NCBI GenBank assembly: GCA_002415855.1 | Contig: DIAS01000056.1 | Span: 136,819 to 155,500, forward strand | Direction of reading: 5' to 3' | Source of the DNA: Bacteroidales bacterium UBA5072 | GTDB taxonomy: Bacteria > Bacteroidota > Bacteroidia > Bacteroidales > UBA10428 | Length of the DNA: 18,682 bases | Part shown: one piece after another, positions 1 to 8,609 of the stretch | How the letters are laid out: the number at the start of each line of letters is the position of its first letter | Position numbering within the stretch: the first letter of the stretch is position 1 | Program-made: the position numbers and the translations under genes | The notes under the pieces: model-generated | Databases searched by the model: none | What the model was told of the DNA's origin: nothing | Seen by the model: only the letters and a program-made list of their open reading frames with translations

Positions 1-24
1 CATGCTGAGCGGAGTCGAAGCATG
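1..24. repeat. Imperfect palindrome of a widespread dispersed-repeat type (may be cut by the window edge)
   Basis: The first 24 bases have perfect 6-bp ends (CATGCT and AGCATG). Inside these is a tandem G/A mismatch flanking a short G-C rich core with GAGCGGAGTC. The pattern CTGAGC...GTCGAAG resembles a short palindromic repeat that I recall being scattered between genes in many unrelated bacteria. No second copy was noticed in this window. It sits 17 bp before the menA start, so it may form a hairpin in the upstream mRNA. Confidence 0.5.
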
Positions 25-40
25 TCATAGTAAATGTAAA

Positions 41-946
41 ATGAACAGTATCAACATCTGGATTAAGGCCTTTCGGCTGCGCACCCTCCCCCTGGCACTT
101 TCAAGCGCTATACTGGGTAGTTTTCTCGCCTTTGCTAAGGGAGAATTCCACTGGTATGTATTGGTGCTTGCAACACTCACCACGCTCTTCCTGCAGATCC
201 TGTCGAATCTGGCCAACGATTACGGGGACGCCATGCACGGAACCGACAATGAAAGGCGGGTTGGTCCGCAACGTCTTACACAGAGCGGTCTTGTTTCTAA
301 AAAGCAGATGAAACTCATGATCCTGCTGTTCGTTTTTCTTGCCCTGGCATCGGGTTCATTGCTTATTTTTACCGGATTGCGTAACATCAGCTGGAAGACC
401 GTACTTTTCTTTTTTATTCTCGGTATATCCGCGATATACGCTGCCATCAAGTATACAATAGGAAAGAATCCTTACGGATATGTCGGTTGGGGTGATATCT
501 TCGTATTTATTTATTTCGGGATTGTTGGTGTCGCGGGAACCTATTATCTGCACGTGAATTCCTTTGATCCCTGGGTGCTCCTTCCGGCGTCAGCTATCGG
601 CCTGTTAAGCTCCGGCGTCCTCAACCTGAACAATATGCGTGATATTGAAAACGATACACGGTCGGGTAAACGAACACTGGTAGTGCACATTGGCAGCAAA
701 GCTGCTAAGATATACCACCTGCTTCTGATCACATTTTCAGTACTTTTCAGCCTTGCCTACACCATCCTCCATTATAATTCGGTGTTCCAGTTCCTGTTTA
801 TATTGACCTGTCCTTTGTTTGCACTGAACATATCCGTAGTGATGAAAAATAATGATCCGCGTGAACTGAATCGTGAACTAAAAAAACTTGCTTTGACTAC
901 CTTTGCTTTTTCAATTACCTTTGGTATAGGTTTAATCATAAGATGA
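41..946 (+). CDS. menA: MenA, 1,4-dihydroxy-2-naphthoate polyprenyltransferase
   Basis: Integral membrane prenyltransferase (UbiA superfamily) that attaches a polyprenyl chain to 1,4-dihydroxy-2-naphthoate with loss of CO2, giving demethylmenaquinone. The first Mg-diphosphate motif is N59-D60-Y-G-D63, followed by the family's HGTDNERRVGPQR stretch. The second is N197-N-M-R-D201-I-E-N-D205. Between and after them are about eight hydrophobic segments. The 301-residue length is normal. ATG at 41 is chosen because the protein then begins MNSINIWIKAFRLRTLPLA, typical of the family; an in-frame ATG at 2 would add 13 unlikely residues encoded partly by a palindromic repeat. The stop overlaps the menC start as ATGA, so translation is probably coupled. 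Upstream men genes would lie outside the window. Confidence 0.93.
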   Translation: MNSINIWIKAFRLRTLPLALSSAILGSFLAFAKGEFHWYVLVLATLTTLFLQILSNLANDYGDAMHGTDNERRVGPQRLTQSGLVSKKQMKLMILLFVFLALASGSLLIFTGLRNISWKTVLFFFILGISAIYAAIKYTIGKNPYGYVGWGDIFVFIYFGIVGVAGTYYLHVNSFDPWVLLPASAIGLLSSGVLNLNNMRDIENDTRSGKRTLVVHIGSKAAKIYHLLLITFSVLFSLAYTILHYNSVFQFLFILTCPLFALNISVVMKNNDPRELNRELKKLALTTFAFSITFGIGLIIR

Positions 947-2010
947 TCAAAGCAAGAACAGTATACAGGGAATTTCGCTTTCAACGTCCTGCAACAACGT
1001 CACGCGGGACTTATCTTAAGAAGAAAGTACATTTTATCCTGCTTTACCATACCGATGACCCATCTGCGGCAGGAGTGGGTGAATGTTCTCTTTTTCCCGG
1101 TTTAAGTTGTGACGACGTAAAAGGTTTTCAGGATAAACTGAATCAGACCATAAACAGGATCAATCAGGGGGATTACCTGGCGGATCCTGAGTTAACCGAT
1201 TGGCCGTCCATCAGTTTTGGACTTGAGACTGCCTGGAGAGACCTGCGTACGCTGGGATCAAAGGTCCTTTATCCTTCAGCCTTTACCGAGGGAAAGGACG
1301 CAATTGAAATTAACGGTTTGATCTGGATGGATAACAAAGATGAAATGATCCGGCAGATCAGGCAGAAATTGCAGGAAGGATTTACATGCCTTAAAATGAA
1401 GTTTGGCTCCCTCGATCTCGACGAAGAGTTTGAAATACTCCGCTACATCCGGGCACAGTATGACGCTGATGAGCTGGAGCTTAGATTAGATGCCAACGGG
1501 GCATTCAAGCCCTCCCAGGCAAATGACATCCTTAAAATGCTTGCTGAATTCGAACTGCACAGTATTGAACAGCCTATAGTCGCCGGTCATTCCGAGGCCA
1601 TGGCCCGGCTTTGTGAAACATCCCCGGTACCAATAGCCCTCGACGAGGAGCTGATCGGAAAACAGACCCTCGCGGCAAAGCGGAAAGTCCTTGACGCCAT
1701 CAGGCCAAAATACCTTGTGTTGAAACCCGGATTGCTGGGGGGAATTACCGGATGCAAAGAATGGATCAGCCTGGCTGATGAAAGGAATATCCGATGGTGG
1801 ATCACCTCTGCCCTGGAGACCAATATAGGACTGAACGCCATTGCGCAGTGGACTTACACTTTAGGGAACTCAATCTACCATGGCCTGAGTACCGGATCAC
1901 TTTTCAGTAACAATATCCCTTCTCCGCTCTATCTCAGCGGGGAAAGGCTATATTATGATCCTGATCTGAAATGGGATATCTCATCCCTCGAAGACCCGGT
2001 TTCAGTATGA
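943..2010 (+). CDS. menC: MenC, o-succinylbenzoate synthase
   Basis: Enolase-superfamily enzyme (muconate-lactonizing subgroup) that dehydrates SHCHC to o-succinylbenzoate, the aromatic precursor of menaquinone; cytosolic. The full catalytic set is visible: K151-x-K153 on the second barrel strand, metal ligands D183 (in LDANG), E209 (in IEQP) and D234 (in LDEE), and K261 (in LKPG). Spacing closely follows E. coli MenC. An N-terminal capping domain occupies about residues 1-100 and the barrel the rest; 355 residues is a normal length. The start codon overlaps the menA stop as ATGA, with no clear Shine-Dalgarno, and the stop overlaps the menE start in the same way. The related dipeptide epimerases are less likely given the men context. 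Confidence 0.93.
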   Translation: MIKARTVYREFRFQRPATTSRGTYLKKKVHFILLYHTDDPSAAGVGECSLFPGLSCDDVKGFQDKLNQTINRINQGDYLADPELTDWPSISFGLETAWRDLRTLGSKVLYPSAFTEGKDAIEINGLIWMDNKDEMIRQIRQKLQEGFTCLKMKFGSLDLDEEFEILRYIRAQYDADELELRLDANGAFKPSQANDILKMLAEFELHSIEQPIVAGHSEAMARLCETSPVPIALDEELIGKQTLAAKRKVLDAIRPKYLVLKPGLLGGITGCKEWISLADERNIRWWITSALETNIGLNAIAQWTYTLGNSIYHGLSTGSLFSNNIPSPLYLSGERLYYDPDLKWDISSLEDPVSV

Positions 2011-3071
2011 ACACTCCCGGACTGACCATCCATTCCCAACAGCTTAAGGGAGATGAACTGAAACATTTCTCCGTTAAAAAACTGGAGGATCCCGATGTTC
2101 CGGCGTGGGAGAAAGACATTTATGAGTTTATCCTCTCCTGGTTAGGCCCTTCCGATTCAATTGTTCAACATACTTCAGGTACAACGGGCAAATCAAAGGA
2201 ACTGCATTTGCTGAAAAGCTCTATGACCCGTTCAGCGGAGAATACCTGCCGGTTTTTCGGGCTGGGGAAAGGACAAACAGCACTGCTTTGTCTCCCCATC
2301 CGGTACATTGCAGGCAAGATGATGGTAGTCAGGTGTTTTATTGCCGGAACGAATCTGGAAATAACAGAGCCAAAGAGTATGCCGGATCTCTGTGGTGCAG
2401 GTCCGGTCGACTTTTGTGCCATGGTTCCTTTGCAGGTATCCAATCTTTTGGAAAATCCTGGTGCTTTCCCTCCGATCAGAAAGATCCTTATCGGTGGAGC
2501 TGAAATCACTGCTGCTCTTGAGCAAATGACAGCCAAAATCCCGGGAGAAGTGTATGCCAGTTACGGCATGGCCGAAACCTGTTCGCATGTGGCGCTAAGG
2601 AGGCTCAATGGCCCTGGCCGGCAAAGTGATTACCATGCTTTACCTGAGGTTACACTGACCCTGGATGAAAGAGGATGCCTGGTGATCAACGCCCCTTTTT
2701 TGCCCCACCAGGTTATAACCAACGACATTGTCGAATTCACCGGACCCGGTTCTTTTATCTGGAAGGGCAGATATGACAACCTCATTAATTCGGGGGGGAT
2801 AAAAATTCTGCCGGAAGAACTGGAAATGCACATCCTGGAAAAAACCGGACTTGAATGTGCAATTATCGGATTACCCGATATGAAACTGGGTCAGCGACTT
2901 ATTCTGGTTGCCGAGAAAGACAAGATGGTAGCAAAAGAAACTGCTTTGAGATCCGAGCTGCAAAAACTGTTACCGGACAGACTGAAGATCAAAGACTTCA
3001 TCCTGATTGAGAAACTCCCGAGAAACTCCGCGCTGAAACTTGACCGGAAAAAATTGGCCGGAATGGTTTAA
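2007..3071 (+). CDS. menE: MenE, o-succinylbenzoate-CoA ligase (short Bacteroidota form)
   Basis: Adenylate-forming (ANL) enzyme that activates o-succinylbenzoate with ATP and joins it to coenzyme A, making the substrate of MenB. Motifs in order: phosphate loop TSGTTGKSK at residues 56-64, YGMAE at 186-190, the hinge region GRYDN with D257, and the C-terminal catalytic lysine K344 in PRNSALKLDR. The protein is 354 residues, about 100 shorter than E. coli MenE; the reduction is N-terminal and usual in Bacteroidota. ATG at 2007 is chosen over an upstream in-frame ATG at 1971 because it forms an ATGA overlap with the menC stop, repeating the menA-menC junction. Its TAA lies inside a TTAA shared with the convergent dehydratase-activase stop. 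Confidence 0.9.
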   Translation: MNTPGLTIHSQQLKGDELKHFSVKKLEDPDVPAWEKDIYEFILSWLGPSDSIVQHTSGTTGKSKELHLLKSSMTRSAENTCRFFGLGKGQTALLCLPIRYIAGKMMVVRCFIAGTNLEITEPKSMPDLCGAGPVDFCAMVPLQVSNLLENPGAFPPIRKILIGGAEITAALEQMTAKIPGEVYASYGMAETCSHVALRRLNGPGRQSDYHALPEVTLTLDERGCLVINAPFLPHQVITNDIVEFTGPGSFIWKGRYDNLINSGGIKILPEELEMHILEKTGLECAIIGLPDMKLGQRLILVAEKDKMVAKETALRSELQKLLPDRLKIKDFILIEKLPRNSALKLDRKKLAGMV

Positions 3072-6000
3072 CCTTGGGTGTGAGCAGGAACTCTCATCCT
3101 CCGGTATTTTAAGTAGGGGATAATATCCTCATTTTTGATCCCCGATGTTCCGTCATATTCAATTGTAACTACCGGTATACCGGTGATTTCTTCAATTCTT
3201 GGCGTCATTGCTTCTGTGATAAGTGAAGGACAGCAATACGCAGGGTTGGTTTGGATAAATAGATCAATATCTGGATATTGATGAATCAGTTTGTGAATTT
3301 TAAGAATGTTTTCGAGGGATTCTCCCCGGTGAAAAAGATTAAGTCCAAACTTGTCCAGCCATTTATCCAGTTCATCTTTCGTCTCCTTATCTTGATCACC
3401 ATACAACCTGCTGAAATAATGTATATAGTTTTCTTCAACCAGCGGAATCAGCGACTTCAGAAACTTTGTCCGTAAAAAATCGAGATAGCGGCCCTCTTTG
3501 AAAGCCCTTTCGGTAAAAGGATCCACAATCATTTTAATGTATTCGCTGTAGGGTGTGGTAATTACCTCCCCTCCGTTATCTTCAATGAGCTTTATCAGGC
3601 CCTGGTTCATCACATCATTATCACGGACATAGAGATCACCGAATATGGCGACACGGGTAAGTTCCTTTTTTACAGTTTCAATGGATTCAAATTCATGTAT
3701 GATGTTTTCCAGGATACTGGATTGTGGTTTACCTTGCCTGAAAGCATCATAAAGCACCGCGAAAGCTTCATGTATGATTTTGTCCGTACTTCCTGCATAC
3801 TTTTCATATGGACGGATCAGACAGCCAATTTTTCTGATATTGCCTCCGAACATGTAAGCCAGATAGGCATTTATGGCGGTCTGCAGCGAGATATCATAAA
3901 ATATCAGATCTCCTGGGTATACAGAGGCCTGTTCCATACCCTTTCCATAATCGTTCAGCAACTTCCGCATATAGTGCGGAAACATGCTCAGGTTACACGA
4001 CAAGGTCGATTTTATAATCCAGAGAACGGTATTTGACGGGTCCAAACGGTTAGTTTCAATGTAGTCGATTGCATTTTGAACGATGATATTGAGGGGCAGG
4101 CATTGACCAGTGTTGTGACTCAGACTGCGCTGGATGGACTCATTTGTTCCCCTTACCAGTCGGGCATCCAAACCGCTGTTCTGCAAAACGGCTTCAAGCA
4201 ATGGCCCTACTTGCTGATCCCATGACGGCAGCAGTATGGTCTTGTTTCTGAGCTCCCCTGTCCCGATAATTCTGGCCTGTTTCAGATCGGATTCCCTGAT
4301 ATCATTCCGGTGCAGTATCTTGGTGAATTTGCTGAAATCAATTCCGTGTGCCCTGAGTGTTTCCGCTGCATCATTGATCAGCAACCTGAAATGGTTTTCC
4401 CAGGTAGTGACAGGTAAGCTCTTCCCGGAGAAAAGATGAAGATCACCGTTGTCACTTTGCCGCATCGTGTTTTTCGGATAATCGGCTTTTTGTTTATTCC
4501 AATGGTTTCTGAAGGTCCTGATTGCAGCCTCAATACGTGTCTCATATCCCACGGCCGAATCATGTTCGTCAAGCTGAAGTATTAAATAAGGCTTCCTGTA
4601 GGTCTGAAAAATATCTTTGAAATATTCAATAACAAAGGAATCAGGTGTGCATTTAAAAGAGGTAAGCAGAACAGGGTAACACGAATCAGTTTTTGCTATC
4701 GTTTCAGCTGCCTTCAGGATCTTAACCCCGAATTTCCACTTAATGCTCCTGATCAGCTCTTCTGTCATGAAAGTTCCATTTGGCCTGTCAGGGAGCATAT
4801 CCGAATAGAAAGCTCGGATCCCGAATTTTTCAATAATTTCCGGAATATGGTTGTTCATGGCTGTCGAAAGTACCGTATAAGGCCGTCCGAGAAGCATAAT
4901 ATGAATATCCTGAGTTCCCTTGATTTCTTCGAGATAGACCTTTTGCCACTTCTTTTCCAGTTCCCGGATATACTTTCTGGCCTTCTCGTAGGCCAGTGTA
5001 ACCTGCAAAAACCCGATATCTTTTAATCCGATGGCCTTTAACATCTTATATAACTCGATCCGGGAATAAAGCTCTCCCTGTGAAGTTCTCAGAAGCGGGG
5101 CCAGGATTTTTTCCCTGGGTTTAATGCGTTTTTGATTCGATATTACCGATGATGCAAACTGGGTATAATAGCAATACTGTTTGTTCATCTCATTTTCCTG
5201 GTTTTCTATAAGATATATGGGAAGAAAGACAAAGTCCGCCCTTTGTAAAAGATAATCAACATGCGCATGCATAGCGGCTATGGGTGCACAAAACTCAGCG
5301 TTACAAAGGCTCTTACCATCTTTTACTGCTGTCTGACATGCTTCACTGGTAATTGTGCCGATATGGAGCAAATCAAAAAATTTGCACCAAAATGGAATTT
5401 CCCCGTAAACATGCAGCCCGGCAGGAATTCCCACGGTAACGGTTTTTTCCCCCGACACCCTTCGTGATCCGAATATTTCCTGCCTCTTCCGGATCAGTTG
5501 AAAATCAAACCTGTTGTTTTTTATGTACCGCTTCGTATGGTAATCCCTGCCACATAAGAAACCATAGGCAACAACCTCATCATCTACTTCAGCCACCTTA
5601 AGTTTGCAGTGATTGGTGCATAACTGGCAGGTTTCGGATCGCACCGGGATTGTTTTCTTATAGAGATCAAGGCCTCTGAAGGTTGTATGTGCAATATCAC
5701 TGTCGGCCAGTTCGAGCGCCACACCCATTGCACCGGTCAGATGGCAGAATTTCGAAACTTTGATGGGCCTTTCCAGCTTCTGTTCAAAGGCGGCAACCAG
5801 GGCCCTGTTTTTCGCGGTTGCACCCTGGAACGCAACTTTACGGCCGATCTTACCGGTTGCGGCCACCTTGGTCATATAATTCTCCCGGGTTGCATGTAAA
5901 ACGGCAGCAAGAATTTCATCTGTCGAATAGCCCATACCCAGGTAGTGGTTGAGGTCGCGCTCCATAAATACCGTACAGCGGTCACTTGCCATGGGTGCAT

Positions 6001-7462
6001 TTACCTTTTCAGCCCGCAGGGAATAATCTTCCAGGGGACATCCCAGTTTTTTAGCCTGCTCTTCGATAAAACTTCCCGTACCTGCCGCACAAACATTATT
6101 CATTACAGAAAAAGTGACCATGCCATCCTGCATAATGGTAAATTTCGAGTCCTGCCCGCCGATTTCAATTATGGTATCCGTTTCAGGATCCAGTTCGAAT
6201 GCTGCCCTGGCATGGGCAGAAATTTCATCCGGCATGATGTCCGCACCAATAATTTTACCGGTAAACTTTCTGCCGGATCCCGTTGTACCTGTCCCCAGAA
6301 CATTAAAACGAATTCCTGTCTTTTCTTCCAGATAATTTATGGTTTCAAGGATCGCCTGGAGGGCTTGCAATGGCTGACCCGATGTACGTGTATAAAAACC
6401 GGCCGTCACTTCCCGGCTTTTGTTGAGCAGAACCGCCTTGGTGCTGGTAGATCCGATATCAATTCCAATAAAAACATCCCTGTCGCAGGCATTTCCAGGC
6501 AACTTGTAAATATCAGTTTCCACAGGTGTTACTGCCGGAAAGAACTTCGGTTGATATTCAAAATGTTCGATACCGTTAAAATCGGGGTAATCTGAGAATC
6601 TTAACCGAAGCGGAGTATAGAAATATGCCCGCTTTTCCTGCCCGGACAGAAGAAGTTCATCGGCAAGCATGTGTGCAGGGTAATTCAGGCTTTGATTGCC
6701 GTGGCAACCCATAGCTGCACCAATGGCACCGTAAACAGGGGCCAAGGGATCCACGATCACAGTGATACCGGTAAGCTTCTCAATGTGCCCGATCACCGCT
6801 TTGTTCAAGGCCACACCCCCGGCTGCCACAACAGGATTAATGGTATTGTCGAGCGATACCGCATCAATTATATTCCTGGCCATTCCGTACGACAATCCGT
6901 CACAGATCTCCCTCAATGTATATCCTTCCTGCTGGGCATGAATCAGGTCGGTTTTGGCAAATACGGCACAACGGGAGGCGATCAGCGGAAAGCTTCCCCG
7001 GTTGCTGTAAGCCAGATCACAAAATTCCTGAATGCTTTTCAGATTAAGTCTTGCAACCTGCTGATCCAGGAAATTTCCTGTCCCTGCTGCGCAGGAAGTG
7101 TTTGACTTAAAATTCAGGTATTCGCCCCTATTGTTAAAGGTTGCCAAACCAAACTTCTCGGCTCCGATGATCAAAAGTGCCTGCAAACCGGGATGATAAC
7201 TTTTTGCTGCGGTTATGTATGCAACCCGTGAGTCTGTAACCTGATCATGGTGTTTCAGCAACGCAGCAGTCGGGGATGTGCATCCGACGGCTCTTACACG
7301 TCCAAAGTCAATTGCATGTAACGACTTAGCAAGACTTTCGGCCAACTGACCATTGTGAAAAGCATAGGATGTATGAACTATGCGAAGCTCCTCGTTAAGC
7401 AATGCCAGGGCAATTGAAACGGAACCAATATCAATTCCCAAATAATGATCTTTTTTGGGCAT
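3068..7462 (-). CDS. Fused 2-hydroxyacyl-CoA dehydratase activase / dehydratase-like protein
   Basis: A 1464-residue cytosolic protein. Two BcrAD/BadFG-type ATPase domains come first: residues 1 to about 275, opening with GIDIGSVS, and about 330-600, with GIDIGSTSTKAV and later EIGGQDSKF. Each has both cysteines that bind the bridging [4Fe-4S] cluster in HgdC-type activators: C124 (CAAGTG) and C165 (RCAVF) in the first, C458 (CAAGTG) and C496 (RCTVF) in the second. A CxxCxxxC cluster (C612, C615, C619, plus C637) follows, then COG3580-like (about 640-1010) and COG3581-like (about 1020-1430) parts related to HgdA/HgdB, with scattered cysteines such as LCNAEFCAP, FKCTPDS and NPAYCCPS. In characterised relatives the activator uses ATP to drive a low-potential electron into the dehydratase. 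The substrate of this large fusion family is, to my knowledge, not established. ATG at 7462 is preferred over the longer frame (to 7531) because it follows a strong ribosome site. Confidence 0.85.
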   Translation of the reverse strand: MPKKDHYLGIDIGSVSIALALLNEELRIVHTSYAFHNGQLAESLAKSLHAIDFGRVRAVGCTSPTAALLKHHDQVTDSRVAYITAAKSYHPGLQALLIIGAEKFGLATFNNRGEYLNFKSNTSCAAGTGNFLDQQVARLNLKSIQEFCDLAYSNRGSFPLIASRCAVFAKTDLIHAQQEGYTLREICDGLSYGMARNIIDAVSLDNTINPVVAAGGVALNKAVIGHIEKLTGITVIVDPLAPVYGAIGAAMGCHGNQSLNYPAHMLADELLLSGQEKRAYFYTPLRLRFSDYPDFNGIEHFEYQPKFFPAVTPVETDIYKLPGNACDRDVFIGIDIGSTSTKAVLLNKSREVTAGFYTRTSGQPLQALQAILETINYLEEKTGIRFNVLGTGTTGSGRKFTGKIIGADIMPDEISAHARAAFELDPETDTIIEIGGQDSKFTIMQDGMVTFSVMNNVCAAGTGSFIEEQAKKLGCPLEDYSLRAEKVNAPMASDRCTVFMERDLNHYLGMGYSTDEILAAVLHATRENYMTKVAATGKIGRKVAFQGATAKNRALVAAFEQKLERPIKVSKFCHLTGAMGVALELADSDIAHTTFRGLDLYKKTIPVRSETCQLCTNHCKLKVAEVDDEVVAYGFLCGRDYHTKRYIKNNRFDFQLIRKRQEIFGSRRVSGEKTVTVGIPAGLHVYGEIPFWCKFFDLLHIGTITSEACQTAVKDGKSLCNAEFCAPIAAMHAHVDYLLQRADFVFLPIYLIENQENEMNKQYCYYTQFASSVISNQKRIKPREKILAPLLRTSQGELYSRIELYKMLKAIGLKDIGFLQVTLAYEKARKYIRELEKKWQKVYLEEIKGTQDIHIMLLGRPYTVLSTAMNNHIPEIIEKFGIRAFYSDMLPDRPNGTFMTEELIRSIKWKFGVKILKAAETIAKTDSCYPVLLTSFKCTPDSFVIEYFKDIFQTYRKPYLILQLDEHDSAVGYETRIEAAIRTFRNHWNKQKADYPKNTMRQSDNGDLHLFSGKSLPVTTWENHFRLLINDAAETLRAHGIDFSKFTKILHRNDIRESDLKQARIIGTGELRNKTILLPSWDQQVGPLLEAVLQNSGLDARLVRGTNESIQRSLSHNTGQCLPLNIIVQNAIDYIETNRLDPSNTVLWIIKSTLSCNLSMFPHYMRKLLNDYGKGMEQASVYPGDLIFYDISLQTAINAYLAYMFGGNIRKIGCLIRPYEKYAGSTDKIIHEAFAVLYDAFRQGKPQSSILENIIHEFESIETVKKELTRVAIFGDLYVRDNDVMNQGLIKLIEDNGGEVITTPYSEYIKMIVDPFTERAFKEGRYLDFLRTKFLKSLIPLVEENYIHYFSRLYGDQDKETKDELDKWLDKFGLNLFHRGESLENILKIHKLIHQYPDIDLFIQTNPAYCCPSLITEAMTPRIEEITGIPVVTIEYDGTSGIKNEDIIPYLKYRRMRVPAHTQG

Positions 7463-7466
7463 GACT

Positions 7467-7474
7467 CCTCCTTT
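7467..7474 (-). promoter_or_regulatory. Strong Shine-Dalgarno site deciding the activase start
   Basis: On the - strand AAAGGAGG lies 4 nt before ATG 7462. This is the only near-perfect Shine-Dalgarno match I see before a gene in the window, and it selects 7462 over the upstream in-frame start at 7531. The extra 23 residues of the longer frame would be encoded partly by the promoter and leader. Confidence 0.8.
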
Positions 7475-7500
7475 TACAGTAATATTCCCGGCTTGTACAA

Positions 7501-7532
7501 GAAAAGTACTGATTAAAAATATTAAAAACAAA
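7501..7532 (-). promoter_or_regulatory. Candidate Bacteroidota-type promoter for the activase gene
   Basis: On the - strand TTTG (7532-7529) is followed after 20 nt by TACTTTTC (7508-7501), a 7/8 match to the -7 consensus TAnnTTTG. Transcription would begin near 7494, giving a leader of about 30 nt with the strong ribosome site. The sequence is AT-rich, so a chance match is possible. Confidence 0.5.
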
Positions 7533-7579
7533 TCGAAAGCATATCTTTACTGTATTATAACGATTTAATAAATACCGCT

Positions 7580-8476
7580 ATGTTTATAATCATACTTGGT
7601 GTTGTTGTTCTTATCATTGGCTATACAGTAGCCAGGGTCAATTATCAGGCACAGAGATATACCGGCCTTATCAAGGGTGCAGGTTTCGGATTAATTGTCA
7701 TTGGATTGCTTCTTACTTCCCTGATCCAGATTGAACCGGGAGAAGTAGGCGTACAGAAACTCTTCGGTAAAGTAAGTGATCGCATCCTGGAAAGCGGCCT
7801 GAACATTAAAAATCCGCTTGTAATTATAGTGCCCTTTGATATCAGGACCCAGAATTATACCATGTCAGGGGTGGAAACCGAAGGCGAGATATCCGGAGAT
7901 GACGCCATTCGCGTTCTATCGGCCGACGGGCTGGAAGTGATCATTGACCTTACCGTACTTTATAAGGTTGTACCCACAGAAGCTCCCAGGATATTAAGGG
8001 AGATAGGGACAGACTATAAGAATATAATCGTGCGTCCGATCTGCCGCACCAAGATCAGGGACAATGCTGTGTACTATGATGCTGTGGCTTTGTATTCCTC
8101 AAAAAGGGATGAGTTTCAGGACCGTATCTTTAAAGGCATCGAGGCCGACTTTAAAAACCGGGGATTGCTGCTGGAGCAGCTCCTGGTCAGGAACATCACC
8201 CTTCCGGCTTCTGTAAAAACCGCCATTGAATCGAAAATCAATGCCGAGCAGGAAGCCCAGAAAATGACCTTTGTGTTGCAGAAGGAAAAACAGGAAGCCG
8301 AACGGAAAAGGGTGGAAGCCCAGGGAATTGCCGATTATCAGAGGATCATCAGTTTATCGCTTACTGATAAGCAATTGCAGTATGAAATGATCAAAGCCAT
8401 TACCAATTCACCCAATGCCAAGCTGATCATCATGGGAGATGGCAAGAATACACCCATTATCCTGAACGGGAATTAA
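7580..8476 (+). CDS. Prohibitin-like SPFH/band 7 membrane protein
   Basis: A 298-residue membrane-anchored SPFH-family protein. Two hydrophobic segments lie at about residues 1-20 and 31-53, followed by the SPFH core (about 54-215) with IEPGEVGVQKLFGKV and LESGLNIKNPLV, typical of prohibitins. A charged, probably coiled-coil segment (about 215-250, rich in E, K and Q) and a short tail come last. Family members form large ring assemblies on membranes and often modulate proteases such as FtsH or organise membrane domains; which of these applies here cannot be read. No NfeD or protease gene is adjacent. It diverges from the activase across a 117-bp AT-rich spacer, has no clear Shine-Dalgarno, and ends at a strong terminator. 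Confidence 0.88.
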   Translation: MFIIILGVVVLIIGYTVARVNYQAQRYTGLIKGAGFGLIVIGLLLTSLIQIEPGEVGVQKLFGKVSDRILESGLNIKNPLVIIVPFDIRTQNYTMSGVETEGEISGDDAIRVLSADGLEVIIDLTVLYKVVPTEAPRILREIGTDYKNIIVRPICRTKIRDNAVYYDAVALYSSKRDEFQDRIFKGIEADFKNRGLLLEQLLVRNITLPASVKTAIESKINAEQEAQKMTFVLQKEKQEAERKRVEAQGIADYQRIISLSLTDKQLQYEMIKAITNSPNAKLIIMGDGKNTPIILNGN

Positions 8477-8503
8477 GCAATTCTGGAGCACCTGCCACTG
8501 ATA

Positions 8504-8555
8504 AACCCATAATAAAAGCATACGCCCGGGTGGGCGTATGCTTTTTTTATGGGTT
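8504..8555. terminator. Strong bidirectional rho-independent terminator
   Basis: A perfect 14-bp inverted repeat (8514-8527 and 8532-8545, core GCATACGCCC / GGGCGTATGC) closes on the tetraloop GGGT and is flanked by A and T runs. An outer pair AACCCATA (8504-8511) and TATGGGTT (8548-8555) extends the symmetry. It lies between the convergent SPFH and hexosaminidase genes, 28 bp after the first and 54 bp after the second, so it can end transcription from both sides. Confidence 0.93.
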
Positions 8556-8609
8556 CATCAGCATCAAGCACCGGCTAATTACTTTCAAATAAATTGTATT
8601 CTTGTGTTC

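Noticed and set aside
5945..6595. A 216-codon open frame on the + strand
   Set aside because: It lies wholly opposite the well-supported second ATPase domain of the activase, matches no family I know, and is cysteine-rich in the way antisense frames are.
7463..7531. Longer start for the activase adding a hydrophobic N-terminus (MFLIFLISTFLVQA)
   Set aside because: It resembles a signal peptide, but the protein is a cytosolic Fe-S type. The segment overlaps the promoter candidate, and a strong ribosome site points to 7462.
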